This document shows positions 16,794 through 29,925 of a DNA stretch of 64,000 nt, in pieces (position 1 is the first letter of the stretch; each line of letters opens with the position of its first letter). The DNA is from Acidiphilium iwatense (GTDB taxonomy: Bacteria; Pseudomonadota; Alphaproteobacteria; Acetobacterales; Acetobacteraceae): the NCBI RefSeq assembly GCF_021556475.1, contig NZ_JAKGBZ010000010.1:48056-112055 (forward strand). The letters run 5' to 3'. The notes beneath the pieces were generated by a model. The model saw nothing but the letters and a program-made list of their open reading frames with translations, had not been told where the DNA came from and searched no databases. A program made the translations under genes and the position numbers.

Positions 16794-18749
16794 TTAGCCT
16801 GTCGGCCCCGATGCGGCGAGAGGGGTTGGATTGCGGAATTCCGGCACCAGGCGCGCGAGAGCGGCCAGCGCCGCCGGCACTTCGCCTCGATCGACATAGC
16901 CCTGGATTTCATCGAGCGCGCGGCCGATGAACGCCGAGTCCGCAACGCGCGGAGCGGCCATCAGCAGGCCGGGAAACCCGGTCTCGATCGGCCGTTCCGC
17001 GCCATGGAACAACTCCTCGAACAGTTTTTCACCCGGTCTCAATCCGGTGAAGCGGATCGGAATATCGGCATCGGGCCGCAGCCCGGCGAGGCGGATCATC
17101 TGTCGCGCCAGATCCACGATTTTCACCGGCTCGCCCATGTCGAGCACGAAAATCCCGCCTTGCGTGACCGGCAGGTCGGCATCGGAATCGCCGACCACCG
17201 ATGCCTGCAGCACCAGGGATACCGCCTCGCGCACGGTCATGAAATAGCGCCGCATGTCGGGATGGGTCACGGTCAGCGGCCCGCCGCGCGCGAGCTGGCG
17301 GCGGAACAGCGGCACCACCGAGCCGGTCGAGCCGAGCACATTGCCGAACCGCACCGTCACGATGCGCATCCCCCCGTCGCGCCGCGCCGCGATGTCCCAT
17401 CCTTGCGCATAGATTTCGGCGAGCCGCTTGGACGCGCCCATGACCGAGGACGGGTTGACCGCCTTATCGGTCGAAATCAGCACCATCAGCGCGGTGCCGG
17501 AGACGCGCGCGGCGTCGGCCACGTTGCGGGTGCCGATCGCGTTGGTCGCCATCCCTTCCAGCGGGTTCGCCTCGACGATCGGCACGTGTTTCAGCGCCGC
17601 GGCGTGGAATACCAGTTCGGGCCGCAGCCGCGCACAGATCGCCTCGATCCGCGTCCGGTCGCGGACATCCGCGATGATCGCCTCGCGGGGCAAAGACGGC
17701 ACGGTTTCCGACAGTTCCAGGTCGATTTTCCACAGCGCGTATTCGCTGGAATCAAGAAGAATGATGCTCTCCGGCCCGAAACCGGCGACTTGCCGGGCAA
17801 GTTCCGATCCGATCGAACCGCCCGCGCCGGTGACCAGAACCCGCCGTCCCTGGATCAGCCGTGCCATGCCCTCGCGGTCCAGCGCCACTTGCGGCCGGTT
17901 CAGCAGATCCTCGATGGCGATCGGCCGCAGCGCCAGATCGGCGATGCCCTCCGTCGCGGCGAGCGATGTCGGTGCCAGCACGGTCGGGCTCGGCGCGCGG
18001 GCGACACGGATACCGCGCGTCTCGGCTTCCGCAAGGATGGCGCGCAGCCCCGAACCGATGATTTCGCCGCTGGCGACGATCAGCACCGACGGGGTCTGCT
18101 CCGACTCCGCAAGTCGGTCGAGCGCGGCGCCGAGTTCGCCCACCGTGCCCAGGATCGACACGTTATGAATGCGCCGTCCGATCTCCCGCGCCGATACCGA
18201 AAGCAGTCCAAGCACGCGGTAGCGCCGCTTCGAATCCCGCCCCAACGCTGCCAGGAACAATTCCGCGCCTTCGCCATCGCCGAGTAGAAGCGCGGTTTCG
18301 GCATCGTCGGCGGGCGTCTCGCGCGGTGCCCGCGCGATCCGGTACAACAGGCGCGGCGCGGTCAGCCCAAGCCCGAAGGTGAGGGCCAGCAGCACCGGAA
18401 AACTCGCCGACGGCAGCGCCGCCCCGACCCCGACCAGAAGCAGCACGATCAGCAGCGCCGCGAGCGCCGCGATGGCGCCGATCGCGGTCAGGTCGGGCAG
18501 GCTGGTGAAGCGCCAATGCTGGCGCGCGAGGCCGAACGGCACGCCGATCAGCCAGATCGCGCCGGTGCCCGCCAGCGGCAACAAAGCGGGTGCGGGCGCC
18601 GGATGGGCGGGGACGGCCAGCCAGCACGCCGCGATCACGGCGAGCGCGGCGAGCACGCCGTCAAGCAGGAAATTCACCGCGATGCGAAACTGGCTGCGCC
18701 CGAACGTCATGACGGCACGGTTCTTACGCGAAATCGCGCGAAAGGTCAT
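16794..18749 (-). CDS. Membrane-anchored UDP-sugar dehydratase/epimerase (CapD/WbpM/FlaA1-like)
   Basis: A 651-residue polysaccharide-biosynthesis protein. The N-terminus has four predicted membrane helices (about 20-130), then a CoA-binding-like domain, then an extended SDR domain from about residue 300 with GAGGSIGSE (308-316). STDKAVNPSSVMGASKR carries the Met-x-x-x-Lys type active site of the dehydratases. Such enzymes start synthesis of modified amino sugars and partner with aminotransferases like the next gene. An internal ATG at 18710 is an alternative start. The 94 bases upstream separate it from divergent putA. Confidence 0.86.
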   Translation of the reverse strand: MTFRAISRKNRAVMTFGRSQFRIAVNFLLDGVLAALAVIAACWLAVPAHPAPAPALLPLAGTGAIWLIGVPFGLARQHWRFTSLPDLTAIGAIAALAALLIVLLLVGVGAALPSASFPVLLALTFGLGLTAPRLLYRIARAPRETPADDAETALLLGDGEGAELFLAALGRDSKRRYRVLGLLSVSAREIGRRIHNVSILGTVGELGAALDRLAESEQTPSVLIVASGEIIGSGLRAILAEAETRGIRVARAPSPTVLAPTSLAATEGIADLALRPIAIEDLLNRPQVALDREGMARLIQGRRVLVTGAGGSIGSELARQVAGFGPESIILLDSSEYALWKIDLELSETVPSLPREAIIADVRDRTRIEAICARLRPELVFHAAALKHVPIVEANPLEGMATNAIGTRNVADAARVSGTALMVLISTDKAVNPSSVMGASKRLAEIYAQGWDIAARRDGGMRIVTVRFGNVLGSTGSVVPLFRRQLARGGPLTVTHPDMRRYFMTVREAVSLVLQASVVGDSDADLPVTQGGIFVLDMGEPVKIVDLARQMIRLAGLRPDADIPIRFTGLRPGEKLFEELFHGAERPIETGFPGLLMAAPRVADSAFIGRALDEIQGYVDRGEVPAALAALARLVPEFRNPTPLAASGPTG

Positions 18750-18773
18750 GAGTGCACCGCAATATCGATTTTG

Positions 18774-18779
18774 GTTGCA
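18774..18779 (+). promoter_or_regulatory. Candidate PutA operator
   Basis: The intergenic region between the capD-like gene and putA holds GTTGCA at 18774-18779, the core bound by the PutA ribbon-helix-helix domain in enteric bacteria. Only one exact copy is seen, whereas known put regions have several, so this is weak. An ACCGTC-CGC-GACGGT hairpin (18804-18818) lies between it and putA. Confidence 0.3.
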
Positions 18780-18843
18780 CCTTATTTCCGTTCAGTGTAA
18801 CCGACCGTCCGCGACGGTATAACCTTTGTAGGGACAGAGCAAA

Positions 18844-21800
18844 ATGACGGTTTCGACCATGGGGGTGAAGCTCGATGACCAGGTGCGCGCGCGCCTGCGC
18901 GTCGCCGCCGAACGCCAAGGTCGCACCACGCATTGGCTGGTCAAGCAGGTGATTCTGTCCGGGCTGGAGCGCCTGGAACGTGGCGAGACGATCGACGGCG
19001 CTGCTCCCGATGCCGAGATGGATTTGCCGCCGGCCGAGGAAGCCGCCCCGAGCGTTCCGTTTCTCGATTTCGCCCAGGATGTCCAGCCGCAGACGGTGCT
19101 GCGCGCAGCGATCACCAGCGCCTATCGCAGGCCGGAGACCGAATGCATCCCGGCGCTGATCGAGAACGCGGCGCTGCCCGAGGCGCTGTCGCGACAGGCA
19201 CGCAAGACCGCGACTGACCTCATCGCGAAGCTGCGGGCGCGGCGCAGCGGTGGGCTGGTGGAAACCCTGCTTCAGGAATATGCCCTGTCGAGCCAGGAAG
19301 GCGTTGCGCTGATGTGCCTCGCCGAGGCGCTGCTGCGCATTCCCGACGCGGCCACCCGCGACAGCCTGATCCGCGACAAGATCGGCCAGGGCGACTGGCA
19401 GCGCCATGTCGGCGAAAGCCCCTCGCTGTTCGTCAACGCGGCGACCTGGGGGTTGTTGCTCACCGGCAAGCTGACCGCGACGGCAAGCGAAAAAGGCCTG
19501 TCCTCGGCGCTGACGAAATTGATCGCGCGCGGCGGCGAACCGCTGGTGCGGCGCGGCGTGCACATCGCGATGCGGCTGATGGGCGAGCAGTTCGTCATGG
19601 GCCAGACCATCGCGGAAGCGCTCGCCAATGCCCGTAAACTGGAAACGCGCGGATTCCGCTATTCCTACGACATGCTGGGCGAAGCCGCGATCACCGAAGC
19701 GGACGCGGCACGCTACTATCGCGACTACGAACAGGCGATCCACGCGATCGGCACCGCCGGACGCGGCAAAGGAATTTACGAAGGCCCAGGAATTTCCATC
19801 AAACTCTCGGCCCTGCATCCGCGCTATGCACGCGCTCAGCGGTCGCGAGTGATGACGGAACTCGCGCCGCGCCTCACCGCGCTGGCCCTGCTCGCGCGCG
19901 GCTACGATATCGGCATCAATATCGACGCCGAGGAAGCCGACCGGCTGGAGCTTTCGCTCGATTTGCTGGAAGGCTTGTGCTTCGAGCCGGCGCTCGCTGG
20001 CTGGAACGGGATCGGCTTCGTCGTCCAGGCCTATCAGAAGCGTGCGTCCTTCGTGATCGACTTTTTGATCGATCTCGCACGGCGCAGCCGGCACCGGCTG
20101 ATGGTGCGGCTGGTCAAGGGCGCCTATTGGGATTCCGAAATCAAGCGCGCCCAGCTCGACGGGCTCGAAGGGTTTCCGGTGTTCACCCGGAAGGTGCACA
20201 CCGACATTTCCTACCTTGCCTGCGCGCGCAAGATGCTCGTGGCACCCGCCGAGATTTTTCCGCAATTCGCCACGCACAACGCCCTTACGCTCGCCGCGAT
20301 TCACGCCATGGCGGGGGCGAATTTCTATGTCGGGCAATATGAGTTCCAGTGCCTGCACGGCATGGGCGAACCGCTATATGAGGAGGTTGTCGGGGCGCAG
20401 CACCTCAACCGGCCGTGCCGGATCTATGCGCCGGTTGGCACCCATGAGACGCTGCTCGCCTATCTGGTCCGGCGCCTTCTGGAAAACGGAGCCAACACGT
20501 CGTTCGTCAACAAACTCGCCGATCATCGCGTATCGGTCGACGAACTGCTCGCCGATCCGGTCGATGAAGCCCGCAAGAACGCACCGATCGGTGCGCCGCA
20601 TCCGAAAATCGCGGAACCGGCGGCGATCTTCGGCGATGCGCGGCGCAATTCGGCTGGGCTCGATCTCTCCAACGAGCAGCGCCTCGCCTCGCTCGCTTCG
20701 GCCCTGCTCGCGGGGATCGAGCAGGAGCGACGCGCCGCCCCCGATATCGCATCCGGCGAAACTGATGGTGCTGGGCGGATCATCCAGAATCCGGCGATGC
20801 GGCAAGATGGTGTCGGCACCGTGATCGAGGCGAGTGCCGCGGCGATCGAGGCGGCGCTGGCGGCGGCGAGCGAGGCCGCACCGATCTGGCAGGCAGCACA
20901 GCCGGAAGATCGCGCCGCCGTGCTGGAGCGCGCCGCCGACCTGCTCGAAGCGCGGATGCCGAAGCTCATCGGCCTGATCGTGCGTGAAGCCGGCAAGACG
21001 CTTCCGGCCGCGATCGGCGAGGTCCGCGAAGCGGTCGATTTCCTGCGCTACGACGCTGCAACCCTGCGTACCGGTTTCAATAACGATACGCACCGCCCGC
21101 TCGGCATGGTCGCAGCGATCAGTCCGTGGAACTTCCCGCTCGCCATTTTCATGGGTCAGGTCGCGGCGGCATTGGCCGCCGGCAATGTCGTGCTCGCCAA
21201 ACCGGCGGAGGAAACCCCGCTGATCGCCGCCGAAGCGGTGCGTCTGCTGCGCGAGGCCGGCGTGCCGCGCGGTGCGATCCAGCTTCTGCCCGGCGACGGC
21301 GATGTGGGCGCGGCGTTGGTGAACGATCCGCGCGTGCGCGGCGTGATCTTCACCGGCTCGACCGAGGTGGCGCGACTGATCCAGACAAGCCTTGCCGCGC
21401 GGCTCGACCCGCGCGGGATGCCGGTGCCGCTGATCGCCGAAACCGGCGGGCAGAACGCGATGCTTGTCGATTCCTCCGCCTTGCTCGAACAGGCGGTAGG
21501 CGACATCGTCGCCTCCGCCTTCGACTCCGCCGGACAACGCTGTTCGGCGCTGCGCATTCTGCTGGTGCAGGACGACATCGCCGATCCGCTGCTGGCGATG
21601 CTCAAAGGTGCGATGGCGGAATTCTCGATCGGCAATCCCGACCGGCTGGAAACCGATATCGGTCCGGTGATTTCCGAGGCCGCGCGCGCGACCATCACGG
21701 CCCATATTGCGCGCATGACCGAACGCGGTTGCCCGATTTTCGCACCGGCTCTGCCGGCCGCCTGCGCGGACGGATACTTCGTTGCCCCGACGCTGATCGA

Positions 21801-22698
21801 AATCGACGATCCCGCTCAACTGGAACGCGAAGTGTTCGGTCCGGTGCTTCACGTGGTGCGCTACCGCCGCGCCGAGCGGGACCGGATGATCGAGGCGGTC
21901 AACGCGCGCGGCTACGCACTCACCTTCGGCATCCATAGCCGGATCGACGAGACCATCGCGCAGGTGACCGATCGCATCGAGGCAGGAAATATCTACGTCA
22001 ATCGCAATATCATCGGTGCCGTGGTCGGCGTTCAGCCGTTCGGTGGCCATAGCCTGTCGGGCACCGGGCCGAAGGCCGGCGGGCCGCTCTATCTGCGCCG
22101 CCTGCTCGCCGCGCGCCCCCGGAGCAGCGGGCTGCCAGCCGGGGCTACCCCGCGCGCCGCGATGGATGAGTTTGTCACCTGGCTCGATCGGTACGGATTC
22201 GATTCGGCACATGCCAAGCGCTATGCGGCAACCACCCCGCTCAACGTATCGGTCGATCTGCCGGGGCCGGTTGGCGAGCATAATTGGTATCGTTTGAAGT
22301 CGCGCGGGCGGGTTCTGTGCCGGGCAGCGACGCAAGCGGGATTGCTGCGCCAGATTGCAGCCGCGATCGCGACCGGCAATCGCGCACTCGTCTGGTGTGC
22401 CGAACCCTTCGAGAATCTTGCCAATTTGCCCGATCTGGTCAGGAAATTGATTGCACCGGTCAAAAATCCGCTTGACGTGGAGGCCGATGTCGCCTTGTTC
22501 GAAGGCGACGGCGCCGCGCTGCGCGCGTTCCAGGCAGCTTTTGCGGCGCGGCCGGGGCCGGTGATCGCGGTTCACGCCGTACCGTCGGATGGGCTGTCGG
22601 ATTGGGACTATCCGCTGGAGTTCCTGCTCACCGAGCAGTCGCTCAGCATTAATACGGCGGCGGCGGGCGGCAATGCGAGCTTAATGACGATTGGTTAG
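18844..22698 (+). CDS. putA: Trifunctional PutA: transcriptional repressor, proline dehydrogenase, glutamate-semialdehyde dehydrogenase
   Basis: A 1284-residue enzyme that oxidises proline to glutamate. An RHH DNA-binding domain (about 1-47, GVKLDDQVRARLRVAAERQGRTTHWLVKQ spaced as in E. coli PutA) suggests it represses its own operon. The FAD-dependent proline dehydrogenase barrel follows (IKLSALHPRY, RLVKGAYWD, YEFQCLHGMGEPLY). The aldehyde dehydrogenase has PWNFPLAI, GSTEVA and catalytic Cys900 in GQRCSALR. A C-terminal domain (about 1040-1284) completes the long form. Divergent from the capD-like gene and 27 bases before a liv-type receptor gene. Confidence 0.97.
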   Translation: MTVSTMGVKLDDQVRARLRVAAERQGRTTHWLVKQVILSGLERLERGETIDGAAPDAEMDLPPAEEAAPSVPFLDFAQDVQPQTVLRAAITSAYRRPETECIPALIENAALPEALSRQARKTATDLIAKLRARRSGGLVETLLQEYALSSQEGVALMCLAEALLRIPDAATRDSLIRDKIGQGDWQRHVGESPSLFVNAATWGLLLTGKLTATASEKGLSSALTKLIARGGEPLVRRGVHIAMRLMGEQFVMGQTIAEALANARKLETRGFRYSYDMLGEAAITEADAARYYRDYEQAIHAIGTAGRGKGIYEGPGISIKLSALHPRYARAQRSRVMTELAPRLTALALLARGYDIGINIDAEEADRLELSLDLLEGLCFEPALAGWNGIGFVVQAYQKRASFVIDFLIDLARRSRHRLMVRLVKGAYWDSEIKRAQLDGLEGFPVFTRKVHTDISYLACARKMLVAPAEIFPQFATHNALTLAAIHAMAGANFYVGQYEFQCLHGMGEPLYEEVVGAQHLNRPCRIYAPVGTHETLLAYLVRRLLENGANTSFVNKLADHRVSVDELLADPVDEARKNAPIGAPHPKIAEPAAIFGDARRNSAGLDLSNEQRLASLASALLAGIEQERRAAPDIASGETDGAGRIIQNPAMRQDGVGTVIEASAAAIEAALAAASEAAPIWQAAQPEDRAAVLERAADLLEARMPKLIGLIVREAGKTLPAAIGEVREAVDFLRYDAATLRTGFNNDTHRPLGMVAAISPWNFPLAIFMGQVAAALAAGNVVLAKPAEETPLIAAEAVRLLREAGVPRGAIQLLPGDGDVGAALVNDPRVRGVIFTGSTEVARLIQTSLAARLDPRGMPVPLIAETGGQNAMLVDSSALLEQAVGDIVASAFDSAGQRCSALRILLVQDDIADPLLAMLKGAMAEFSIGNPDRLETDIGPVISEAARATITAHIARMTERGCPIFAPALPAACADGYFVAPTLIEIDDPAQLEREVFGPVLHVVRYRRAERDRMIEAVNARGYALTFGIHSRIDETIAQVTDRIEAGNIYVNRNIIGAVVGVQPFGGHSLSGTGPKAGGPLYLRRLLAARPRSSGLPAGATPRAAMDEFVTWLDRYGFDSAHAKRYAATTPLNVSVDLPGPVGEHNWYRLKSRGRVLCRAATQAGLLRQIAAAIATGNRALVWCAEPFENLANLPDLVRKLIAPVKNPLDVEADVALFEGDGAALRAFQAAFAARPGPVIAVHAVPSDGLSDWDYPLEFLLTEQSLSINTAAAGGNASLMTIG

Positions 22699-22725
22699 TA
22701 AACAGGACAACAAGGGAGAACGACG

Positions 22726-23868
22726 ATGATCAAAAAATTCATGATCGGTGGCGCATCGGCCATCGCCATACTGGCATCAGGTTGCATCGCGCAGGCGGCC
22801 CCGCCGATCCGCATCGGCGTGCAGGCGCCGATCACCGGCACCTATGCCGATGAAGGCCAGGGTATCGAAAAGGCGGTGAAATTGCTCGCCGAACAGCAGA
22901 ACGCGAAGGGCGGACTGCTTGGCCGGAAAATCGAAATAAAGGTCTGCGACGACGAGGGTAAGGCAGCGCAGGCCGCGATCTGCGCGAGGCAACTGGCGGA
23001 CGCTCACGTGGTCGCCGTGGTCGGCTCCTACACCAGCGGTGCGGCACTCGCCGCACAGCCGATCTACGCGCGGGCGAACATCATCCAGACCTCTGACGGC
23101 ACCTCCAACAAGCTGATCGCGCGAGGCTACAAAACCTGGTTCGGCAATGCCGCGCCCAACAGCGCCGAGGCCAAGTTCACCGCGCATTACATGGTCGATG
23201 TGCGGCACTTCAAGCGCACTGCCGTGCTGACCGATCATTCGAGCTTCGCGACCGGCCTCGCCGATTCGGTGGTGAAGGACGTGAAGGCAGATCACGGCAA
23301 AATCATCGACAAAGCCTTCATCAATGCCGGCTCGCAGAATTTTACCCCGGTCCTGACCAAGCTGAAATCGCTGCACCCGGATGCGATTTATTTCTCCGGC
23401 TACTATTCCGATGGCGGGCTGATCCGCGCGCAGATGGTGCAACTCGGCATCAAGGCGGCTTTCGTCGGTGGCGATGCGAACCAGAACGTCGCTTTCGGCA
23501 AGATCGCCGGTGCGGCGGCGAAAGGTGCTGTCATCATCAATGTTCCCGCGCCGCAGGATCTGCCCTATCCGGTGGCTAAGCAATTCGTCGCTGCCTATCA
23601 GGCGAAATATCACGCCTTGCCGCCTTCGGTGTTCACCCTGACCAATGCGGACGGGATGCGCGCGGTGATGCAGGCGATCGAGGCAACCCATAGCGTGAAA
23701 CCGGCGAAACTCGAAAACTATCTGCACCACCTGAAAAATTTCCAGGGCCTGACCGGAACCTTCGCGTGGAACGGACGCGGCAAGCGGATCGGCAGCCCGT
23801 TCACCGCCTTCGAGGTCGGGGCGGATGGCGGCTACACGATCGTCTATCCGGCGCCGAGCGCGGGATAA
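22726..23868 (+). CDS. ABC transporter substrate-binding protein, branched-chain amino acid type
   Basis: Periplasmic receptor, 380 residues, Peripla_BP_6 fold (IRIGVQAPITGTYADEGQGIEKAVKLLAEQQNA split by loops, GGLLGRKIEIKVCDDEG). The signal peptide ends near AQA-APP; an internal LASGC could be read as a weak lipobox. GGGAGAACGACG precedes the ATG. It begins 27 bases after putA and leads a complete liv set, so its ligand may be proline, glutamate or a relative; that is inference from position only. It is closer to LivK than the Tat-exported receptor at 1019. Confidence 0.88.
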   Translation: MIKKFMIGGASAIAILASGCIAQAAPPIRIGVQAPITGTYADEGQGIEKAVKLLAEQQNAKGGLLGRKIEIKVCDDEGKAAQAAICARQLADAHVVAVVGSYTSGAALAAQPIYARANIIQTSDGTSNKLIARGYKTWFGNAAPNSAEAKFTAHYMVDVRHFKRTAVLTDHSSFATGLADSVVKDVKADHGKIIDKAFINAGSQNFTPVLTKLKSLHPDAIYFSGYYSDGGLIRAQMVQLGIKAAFVGGDANQNVAFGKIAGAAAKGAVIINVPAPQDLPYPVAKQFVAAYQAKYHALPPSVFTLTNADGMRAVMQAIEATHSVKPAKLENYLHHLKNFQGLTGTFAWNGRGKRIGSPFTAFEVGADGGYTIVYPAPSAG

Positions 23869-23884
23869 CGCGGAGACACCCGCC

Positions 23885-24787
23885 ATGGGCACATTCATCC
23901 AGCAGGTCATCAACGGGCTGACGGTCGGCGGCATCTACGCGCTGATCGCACTCGGCTACACCATGGTTTATGGCGTGCTGCGGCTGATCAATTTCGCCCA
24001 TGGCGATCTCTGCATTCTTGGCGCTTTCGTCGGGCTGACGATGCTGAGCGGCGCACTCGGTGGCGGCCATCCCGGCCCGGCGTTAGTGCTACTCGCCTTC
24101 GTGGTCGCGGTGATCGCGATTTCGGTGGCGGGCGTCGCCCTTGAATTCGTCGCCTACCGGCCGCTGCGCAAGGCGGACCGGCTGGCAGCGGTGGTCTCCG
24201 CACTCGGTGCCTCGATGCTGATCGAAAACGGCATCATGCTGATCTGGGGGCCCGAGGTGCGGGTATTTCCCTCTGGCTTGCTGCCGGCGACGACCTGGCA
24301 CGTCGCCGGCGCGTCGATCAGCTTCGTCGAGGTGATGATCATTATCGTCTCGGTCGTCCTGATGGCGGCGCTTTATGGTTTCGTAAACCATACCCGCTTC
24401 GGCACCGCGATCCGCGCCGCCGCGATCGATCAGGATGCGGCACGGCTGATGGGCATCAACGTCAACCGTGTGATTTCCAGCGTGTTCGTCATCGGCCCGG
24501 CGTTGGGTGCCGTCGGTGGATTGTTCATCGGCCTCTATTACCGCGAGGCGTATTTCACCATGGGCTGGACCTATGGGCTGAACGCCTTCATCGCCGCGAT
24601 CATCGGCGGAATCGGCAACATTCCCGGTGCGATGCTGGGCGGCGTTCTGCTTGGCCTGTTCAACGCCTTTGCCGCCGGCTATGTTTCAAGCTCCTGGCAG
24701 AACGCGATCACGTTCGCTTTGCTGATCGCAATTCTGCTGATCCGGCCTTCGGGACTTCTGGGCGAGCGGGTGGCGGAGAAGGTATGA
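23885..24787 (+). CDS. Branched-chain amino acid-type ABC permease (LivH family)
   Basis: Inner-membrane permease, 300 residues. The N-terminus IQQVINGLTVGGIYALIALGYTMVYGVLRLINFAHGD (in two halves) is the LivH hallmark. The coupling segment GTAIRAAAIDQDAARLMGINV lies near residue 175. The ATG at 23885 follows GGAGACACCCGCC and gives the family start MGTF; upstream codons in the same frame overlap the receptor gene. It overlaps the next permease by four bases. Confidence 0.9.
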   Translation: MGTFIQQVINGLTVGGIYALIALGYTMVYGVLRLINFAHGDLCILGAFVGLTMLSGALGGGHPGPALVLLAFVVAVIAISVAGVALEFVAYRPLRKADRLAAVVSALGASMLIENGIMLIWGPEVRVFPSGLLPATTWHVAGASISFVEVMIIIVSVVLMAALYGFVNHTRFGTAIRAAAIDQDAARLMGINVNRVISSVFVIGPALGAVGGLFIGLYYREAYFTMGWTYGLNAFIAAIIGGIGNIPGAMLGGVLLGLFNAFAAGYVSSSWQNAITFALLIAILLIRPSGLLGERVAEKV

Positions 24788-25716
24788 TGCGGCGCACGCT
24801 ACCGACGGCCGCGATCGGTGCCGTTCTCTGGGCGGGATGCCTCGCCCTGCCGATCTTTCTCGACAGCGCCTGGATCTCGATCGCGGCGATTTTCGCGATC
24901 TATGCGATCGTCGCTCTTTCGCAGGACGTGGTGCTTGGCCGCGCGGGTCTCTACGATATGGGTCATGCGGTCTATTTCGGCATCGGCGCCTACGCAACCG
25001 CCGTGCTGAATGTCGGTTTCGGCTGGCCAATCCTGGCGACCCTGCCGGTCGCGATCGTCGGCGCCGCATTAGTTGGCGCCGTCTTCGCGGCCCCGATCAT
25101 CCGCCTGCGCGGCGACTATCTTCTGGTCGCGACGATCGGGCTCAATGCCATCTTCGTCCTTGCCATGCGCAACGATCTTGGTGGGCTCACCGGCGGGTCG
25201 GACGGCATCCCCGGTCTCGGCGTGCCGTCTTTGTTCGGATTGCAGATTGAGAGCCAGAGCGCGCTGTTCTGGTTCGATTGGGTTCTGCTCGGCGTCGTTC
25301 TCCTGGTGATGCGCAATCTCGACCGTTGCGAACTTGGCCGCGCGCTGCGTTATCTGAAACAGGACCAACTCGCGGCGAGCACGCTTGGCGTCGATGCGCG
25401 GCGTACCAAAATCCTCGCCTTCGCGCTGGGCGCCGGCCTTGCCGGTCTCGCCGGCACGCTGTTCGCCGTTCAGATTTCAACGGTCAGCCCATCATCCTTC
25501 GTGTTCACCGAATCCGTCACTCTGTTCGCGATCGTGATCGTCGGCGGCCAGGGTTCGATCCCCGGCGTTTTGCTCGGCACCGCGCTGATGTTCGTCGTGC
25601 CGCAGATTTTCCGGGAATTCGCGCAGTACCGCTATTTCATCTTCGGTATCGCGATGATCGCGGTGATGGTGCTGCGGCCGCAAGGGTTATGGCCGCGCGC
25701 GAGGCTGGCCCGATGA
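24784..25716 (+). CDS. Branched-chain amino acid-type ABC permease (LivM family)
   Basis: Second permease, 310 residues, with about nine to ten helices. The LivM motifs are SQDVVLGRAGLYDMGHAVYFGIGAYA, here with LYDMGH in place of the usual LSFGH, then RLRGDYLLVATIGLN and the coupling loop CELGRALRYLKQDQLAASTLGVD. Start codon overlaps the LivH stop (ATGA) and its own stop overlaps the LivG start, so the five genes are translationally chained. Confidence 0.9.
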   Translation: MMRRTLPTAAIGAVLWAGCLALPIFLDSAWISIAAIFAIYAIVALSQDVVLGRAGLYDMGHAVYFGIGAYATAVLNVGFGWPILATLPVAIVGAALVGAVFAAPIIRLRGDYLLVATIGLNAIFVLAMRNDLGGLTGGSDGIPGLGVPSLFGLQIESQSALFWFDWVLLGVVLLVMRNLDRCELGRALRYLKQDQLAASTLGVDARRTKILAFALGAGLAGLAGTLFAVQISTVSPSSFVFTESVTLFAIVIVGGQGSIPGVLLGTALMFVVPQIFREFAQYRYFIFGIAMIAVMVLRPQGLWPRARLAR

Positions 25717-26498
25717 GCGCACTCCTCGAACTCGCCGGCATCGGTATCAGTTTTGGCGGGTTGCGCGCCGTCGACGATCTGAGTTTCACGGTTGGGGAAG
25801 GCCAGATCGTGGCATTGATCGGGCCGAACGGCGCCGGCAAGACCACGGTGTTCAACATGATCACCGGCGTCTACCGGCCGAATGGCGGAAAAATCCTTTG
25901 GTACAATCATGACATTACCGGATTTGCTCCGCATCGTATCGCCCGTCTCGGTATCATGCGCACCTTTCAGACGATCCGGTTGTTTTCGGACATGTCGGTG
26001 TTCGAGAATGTCCGCGCCGGCTGCCATTTGCGCACGCGCCAGCATTGGTGGCAGGGGCTTGCCGGCCTGCCGTCGCAACGCCGCGAGGAAGCTGAGATCG
26101 CGGATCGCACTTCGGATATTCTGAAGCGGCTCGACCTCGAAACGGTGGCCGACGAACGCGCGATCGCTCTGCCGTACGGCGTGCAACGCCGGGTCGAACT
26201 CGCGCGCACGCTGATCGCCAACCCGAAGCTGGTGATCCTCGATGAGCCCGCGGCCGGGCTGAACGATCGGGAATCTGCGAAACTCAACGAAACCATCTTC
26301 GGTATCCGTGATTCCGGAATTACCGTTCTGCTGGTCGAGCACGACATGAACGTGGTGATGAACGTGACCGACCACATCGTGGTGATCAATTTCGGTCGCA
26401 AGATCGCCGAAGGAAACGCCGCTACCATTCGCAACAACCAACAGGTGATCGAGGCCTATCTCGGGCGCGACGATGACGAGACGGAGGAGGCGGCATGA
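25713..26498 (+). CDS. ABC transporter ATP-binding protein (LivG family)
   Basis: ATPase subunit, 261 residues. Walker A GPNGAGKTT near residue 38, signature region LPYGVQRRVELARTL, Walker B LVILDEPAAGLND, H-loop LVEHDMNVVMN, and the LivG C-terminal tail GNAATIRNNQQVIEAYLG. The frame is open far upstream, but the ATG at 25713 overlaps the LivM stop and matches the family start (LLELAGIGISFGGLRAV). Confidence 0.92.
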   Translation: MSALLELAGIGISFGGLRAVDDLSFTVGEGQIVALIGPNGAGKTTVFNMITGVYRPNGGKILWYNHDITGFAPHRIARLGIMRTFQTIRLFSDMSVFENVRAGCHLRTRQHWWQGLAGLPSQRREEAEIADRTSDILKRLDLETVADERAIALPYGVQRRVELARTLIANPKLVILDEPAAGLNDRESAKLNETIFGIRDSGITVLLVEHDMNVVMNVTDHIVVINFGRKIAEGNAATIRNNQQVIEAYLGRDDDETEEAA

Positions 26499-27190
26499 GC
26501 TTGCTCGAAATCGCCGATCTTCGCGTCAACTATGGAGAGATCGAAGCGCTGAAAGGGGTTTCGCTTGCCGTCGCGCAAGGCGAGATCGTCGCTATCCTCG
26601 GCGCCAACGGCGCAGGCAAGACAACGCTGATGCGAACGATTTCCGGCCTGCTCGCGCCGCGTGGCGGGACGATACGCTTCGATGGCGCTGAGATCACAAA
26701 GCTCGGCGCGGATCGCATCGTTCAGCGCGGTATCGCGCAATCGCCGGAAGGGCGGCGCGTGTTCGGCACGCTGACGGTTCTGGAAAATCTCAGGCTCGGC
26801 GGCTTCACGCGGCCGCGCGGCGAAATTATGGGATCGCTGGATTTCGTGCTCGGGCTGTTTCCGCGCCTCGCCGAGCGGCGCGCGCAATTCGCGGGCACGC
26901 TTTCCGGGGGCGAGCAGCAGATGGTTGCGATCGGTCGCGCCTTGATGGCAAAGCCGCGTTTGCTGCTGCTCGACGAACCAAGTCTTGGCCTCGCACCGAT
27001 CATCGTGCAGGCGATTTTCCGCAGCCTGCGCGAAATCGCGCGCACCGGGGTCACGATCCTTCTCGTCGAGCAGAACGCGCGCATGGCCCTGAAACTCGCC
27101 GATCGCGGTTACGTGCTGGAAGTCGGGCGGATCGTGCTCGCCGACGAGGCTAAGCGGTTGCTCGCCTCGCCGGACATCCAGGCGGCCTAT

Positions 27191-29827
<2,637 letters not shown>

Positions 29828-29925
29828 GGAGCGGCGAAAAGTCCCTGAAAAACCGAGGCTGCGAAGGGCATACCGCAGGGGATGCGGAATGTCATCTCGG
29901 GGGGCGGCGCAACACAGTCCGCCCC

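Noticed and set aside
18774..18779. A firm PutA-controlled promoter for putA
   Set aside because: Only one GTTGCA core is present, which is expected by chance; kept only as a low-confidence site.
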